A DNA stretch of 64,000 nt from Quercus robur (taxonomy: Eukaryota; Streptophyta; Magnoliopsida; Fagales; Fagaceae), in NCBI RefSeq assembly GCF_932294415.1, contig NC_065535.1:26066782-26130781 (forward strand), read 5' to 3'. How positions within the stretch are numbered: position 1 is the stretch's first letter; each line of letters starts with the position of its first letter. Of the stretch, positions 60,473 to 64,000 are shown piece by piece. The notes under the pieces were generated by a model. The model was not told the origin of the DNA. It was given only the letters and a program-made list of their open reading frames with translations, and made no database searches. Both the position numbers and the translations under genes were made by a program.

Positions 60473-61702
60473 GATTGAACACATCAACTACATAATATAT
60501 ATATATATATATTTTGTTTGGTTTGTTTTGCGTGTAAGAATCACGCTACAATTTACAAGGCATATATGCAGTAACATTCCTAACGCTTGCAATTCTTATG
60601 GCTTTGCCATCATTTTTTTTTTTTTTTTTTGGAAACCAAAATACAAGTTTATTTCATATCTGAATATTAATGTAGATCAAAGTACAAAGCCCCTGTTGTA
60701 AAGTGGAGGGGAATCTTCCAACCAAACTTTGCTAGACAATGGGCTAGAGAGTTAGCAGTACGTGTTTCTACAGATAGACAACACCAACGCAAATCCTTCA
60801 AAGTGTTTTGAATCTCCAGTCACGACATGTCCAAGTTTGGACCATGTGAATGTAGCATCTTTATTACATTTTGAGTGGTCCCTTTCGAAAACTAATATTA
60901 TTTTTTGCATAATCATTGCCATTCTATTCAATCAAAAGGAACAAAGATCATAACCAACAAATAATTAAACACTTTATCATACATAAATAAGACAAGAAAC
61001 GATCAAGTAATATTTGACTGGACAATGGGACATAATAAAACCCATACTGAACTCTTCACTCCTCAGTAGTCAGCAGCCAGCAGGCAAGGCAACTTTCTTT
61101 GATTCACTTGAAAAAAAAAAAAGTCTCATTCTTACTTGATGCTACGGACATAATATATATATTTTTTTAATATAGAAATTTTTATAATTACTAAAATGGT
61201 TGATCTAGGATGATGGACACAAATAAAATTTTAGTATTACAACCTCCAAATTGCTATTTTACATTCCCAAAACATAAAAAACCCACTTTATCTGGGTGTG
61301 TATATTTAAATTTTTTTACATCTATGCTACAGTGAGTTGGTAAAATACCAACTCTTGTAGCAAGGTTGTATAATTTTTATATTCATTTTTATTCACTTTT
61401 CTCTCCTCTATCTTTCATTTATAATCTATACATCTCTCTCTAATATTTATTTTATTAGGTAGTTTATATTATTTTATTGGTTGTATATAAAAATAAGAAC
61501 TGAAATGTTGAATATTTTGTTAAATGAGTTAGTAAAATAGATAAAGTAGTATTTTAAAGTGTAAAATAAGTATATTTTTATAAACTCAGATGTGAATGCT
61601 CATGAATCCACATTATCCACTACTTCTATACTAATTACAATCATCTACTTGGCCAACAATTATGAAATTTGTAGTGAAAAGAAGAGCAATTTTAATACTC
61701 CG
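60473..61702. other. Intergenic DNA with a LINE fragment
   Basis: Aside from the LINE fragment at 60615-60880 there is a TA tract at 60497-60513, and a small hairpin (AGTTGGTAAAATACCAACT) at about 61337. No gene was recognised. Confidence 0.5.
60615..60880 (-). mobile_element. LINE RNase H-like C-terminal fragment
   Basis: A T-run at 60613-60631 marks the A-tail of a minus-strand insert. Reading up that strand gives ETRTANSLAHCLAKFGWKIP and then a stop after LYFDLH. The (R/T)ANSLAH-LAK pattern is the end of the RNase H-like domain found at the C-terminus of plant LINE proteins. It is heavily 5' truncated. Confidence 0.6.
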
Positions 61703-61710
61703 ATAGTTAC

Positions 61711-62232
61711 CAGGGGCGGAGTCAGGGGGGGTCGAGAGGGGGCACTTGCCCCCCCTGACCTACCCAAATTTTTTTATTTTATTTTATTTTATTTTTTTAT
61801 TTTTTATGTGTGTAATAGTAAAAGGTGTAGATTTAATTGAAATTGTGATAAATAGTGTGTGAGTAATTGAGCTATATTGAAAATCTCTTTAGCTACATGT
61901 TTCAAAATAATACTGTAAAGTGCAGAGCCACAGTAAACAACCACATACATCCTTTTTTTTCTTTGTGGGTATATATATCTCCCTATCTTTTTGAAAAGTC
62001 AAACTCAATTGATATATCATATATCTTCATATCTTTTTTTACTTTATCAATATTTTTTAAAGTTCAAAATTTATAAAAATAAACTTAAATAAAGAAGAAA
62101 AATCTTAATTGAAGAGACGAAAATAGCACCCAAAAAAAAAGTTTCCTTTCAAAAGTATTAAGATATAAAATTTGGAAACAATTACATGACAAATTCCATA
62201 AAATATATTAGGGGATTATTTTATTCGCTATA

Positions 62233-62267
<35 letters not shown>

Positions 62268-62512
62268 AAAAAAAAACACTAATAAACTATACACAATATA
62301 ATGATATGCAATGATTTTAGGGGATCTTTTAATATTGAATGATCACTTACTATTCATATTATTGGCATTTAATTGTCAAGTTTGGTTAATATTGTGTATA
62401 TATGATGCATATGTTGTATGCTACATACACAATATGTATTTGTTTATAGAGACACATGTATATTAGTTATAAATTTTGCCCCCTCTAAAGTCAAATCCTA
62501 GCTCCGCCACTG
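61711..62512. mobile_element. Non-autonomous hAT element with perfect 8-bp TSD
   Basis: ATAGTTAC at 61703-61710 recurs exactly at 62513-62520. The 802-bp element starts CAGGGGCGGAGTCAGG and ends CCTAGCTCCGCCACTG, imperfect inverted repeats with the CAG(G/T)GGCGGA type end of hAT transposons. A subterminal pair (GGGGGCACTTGCCCCCC and TTTTGCCCCCTC) is also present. The interior is AT-rich with a long (TA)n at 62230-62252 and no transposase. Confidence 0.9.
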
Positions 62513-62520
62513 ATAGTTAC

Positions 62521-62840
62521 TACGAAGGAGGGAAGATATTTCAATTTTTAAATGATAAATTATTAATAATTATTATTGATAAATAAAAAAATAATTTTAG
62601 TAATAAATTCAAATTAAATTAAGTAATAAATTACCATCTATAATTTATTATAAAAGTGGTGTGAACCTATCACCTTCTTATACTAAAAGATATCAATCGT
62701 TGAGTTTCAAATTTTTTCCCAATGAAAATAAGTTGCGTGCGTTACGTTGACCATTCAAAAGGCAGGGAAAATGAGAGATTACTTACTATAGTATAATATA
62801 ATATTATAGATTCATAGATATATATAGTAACCAAAACTAG
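62521..62840. other. Short AT-rich spacer
   Basis: AT-rich DNA upstream of the putative last gene. Nothing else was seen, so the promoter of that gene would lie here. Confidence 0.45.
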
Positions 62841-62869
62841 CGATGCTTTCTCTCTGTCATGTTGACCAT

Positions 62870-62944
62870 ATAAAAGAAACAACCAAAATACTAAAACAGC
62901 CCCGCCTGAACTCTCTCTCTTCCTTCCTCCGCCGTGGATCACAG
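62870..62944 (+). other. Candidate 5' UTR exon of a gene running off the right edge
   Basis: A CT-rich leader (GAACTCTCTCTCTTCC) ends GATCACAG/GTCTGTG, a plausible donor at 62945. The next acceptor, TCCCTGCAG, ends at 63065. The first 5' base is not known. Confidence 0.4.
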
Positions 62945-63154
62945 GTCTGTGTCTCATACCATCCTTACTTTATTATGCTTTTTAAAATTCTTTCCACGCT
63001 ATATATATATATATATATATATATGTATACTCAGAAAACTAAACTTGTTTGTTTGTTCCCTGCAGCAGCAAATTGAGATTAAAAAATTTTGATATTGGTT
63101 TAGTGTAGTAGCTAGATCAGATAGTGCCTCCCCCATGTTTGAACTGAATCAAAG

Positions 63155-63210
63155 ATGAGAGGACCCCAAAGCCCCATTGAGCCCAGGCACCGACTCTCTA
63201 CTTCAACAAG
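63155..63210 (+). CDS. Candidate first coding exon, partial gene
   Basis: After the acceptor at 63065, an ATG at 63155 opens a frame reading MRGPQSPIEPRHRLSTST before AACAAG/GTCAGC at 63211. This leaves a split codon (phase 2). I do not recognise the protein and could not place the next exon within the remaining 790 bp, so the gene, if real, continues beyond the window. An upstream ATG at 63135 makes a 7-codon frame whose TGA overlaps this ATG. The small exon and weak context keep confidence low. Confidence 0.35.
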
Positions 63211-64000
63211 GTCAGCTTTCCTTTCCTTCCATTTTTTTTCTTTTTTTTTTTTTTTTTTTTCTTTTCTTAGTGTACCAGTACTTTGTTTTGCTGCCACAGT
63301 TATTAAATACTACTAGGATTTCCTTAAACTCACTGATTTTGCTGCTCTACTTGCTACTCTAGTTCTCATTGTATACACTACAAGATTTTAGTACTGGGTC
63401 TTTGTTTGTTTGTTTGTTTGTTTTTGATAAGTAGTACTGGGTCTTTGTTTTTTGTGGTACTTTTCTTGTTTTTAACGTTTTGGTCATAATTCTGTGGTTA
63501 GGTAGATATGGTGTATCCACTTCGTTTGTCATTGTTTTTGAGTTCCACTGTGTTATTTTTTTTTCCCAAAGATGCATTTCTGTGTTCTGATTTAGCTTCC
63601 CAGCTTCCCCAATTGTTGTGATTAAGGGGCTTTAGTTTGGTTGGGGGCTGAGGCTGACCCACCCAGTAAACGATTGTTTTAACTACAAATTCTACTCTAG
63701 CTCCGAGGGCTTCCTTTTGCAGCATTTGCTTCAATCAAGTTGAAAGTACACTTCTACATGGAACTGTAGATTATATACTAAGATGCTTACTGGGTGTTTG
63801 CCTTATTGTGCTTTGGTTGTTTGTTCCAACTTTTGATAAATTACCATTACATCTGTGTAGCTTTTTCTTGGCCTATGTGTTTCCTCAATCATTTTTGTTT
63901 ATATGATGAACTTGTTGTAGGATTACAATTATGCATTGTTTGCCTTTGGAGTTGAGAATATGGTTGAGGTTTGTCATGTGAAACTGTAGTGATTGTTTGT

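Overview
This is a plant nuclear DNA window, very probably from a woody eudicot. The evidence is split genes with GT-AG introns, strongly AT-rich intergenic DNA, many TA and CT microsatellites, and plant-type transposons (LTR elements, LINE and SINE relics, MULE, hAT and Tourist-like elements). Several repeat families look Fagaceae-like to me, but that is an impression and not something the sequence proves. Four complete protein genes can be built exon by exon with consistent reading phase.

Layout. (1) 66-6460, minus strand: a LAZ1-type DUF300 membrane protein, 8 coding exons, 483 aa. A probable 5' UTR exon lies near 10.5 kb, and the long leader intron carries a truncated LINE with a 15-bp target-site duplication (TSD). 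(2) 13449-14378, plus strand: a small DUF506 (PDDEXK-like) gene, 3 exons, 229 aa, with a TATA box. (3) 14.4-34.4 kb: a gene-free repeat block. It holds a 191-bp MULE MITE with a perfect 9-bp TSD, a 1.48-kb MULE-like element with long inverted arms, and a solo gypsy-type LTR. That LTR is split by a 4,007-bp LTR element that has two 680-bp LTRs and no gag-pol, but carries nine copies of a 76-bp tandem repeat. (4) 34393-43262, minus strand: VPS45, the Sec1/Munc18 protein of the trans-Golgi network, 13 exons, 568 aa. Just upstream lies an unusual CTCGAG-rich inverted-repeat element. (5) 45.8-47.8 kb: a probable 1.9-kb solo LTR. (6) 49191-51647, plus strand: an intronless P-class pentatricopeptide repeat protein, 818 aa, with a 5' UTR intron. 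(7) 53.7-55.5 kb: an unprocessed pseudogene of an hnRNP Q/LIF2-like RNA-binding protein, with a 385-bp TIR element in one of its introns. (8) 55.5-62.5 kb: more repeats, including a retroposon with a 12-bp TSD, an antisense LINE RNase H fragment, a Tourist-like MITE and an 802-bp non-autonomous hAT element with a perfect 8-bp TSD. (9) 62.9-64.0 kb: what looks like the leader and first coding exon of a gene running off the right edge.

LAZ1 and VPS45 both act in the endomembrane/vacuolar system. In a plant genome this proximity is most likely chance, and no operon-like relation is implied. Exon borders were set by reading splice sites and phase by eye. They agree with the known lengths of the families (LAZ1 about 485 aa, VPS45 about 569 aa). 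No alignment or database search was run.
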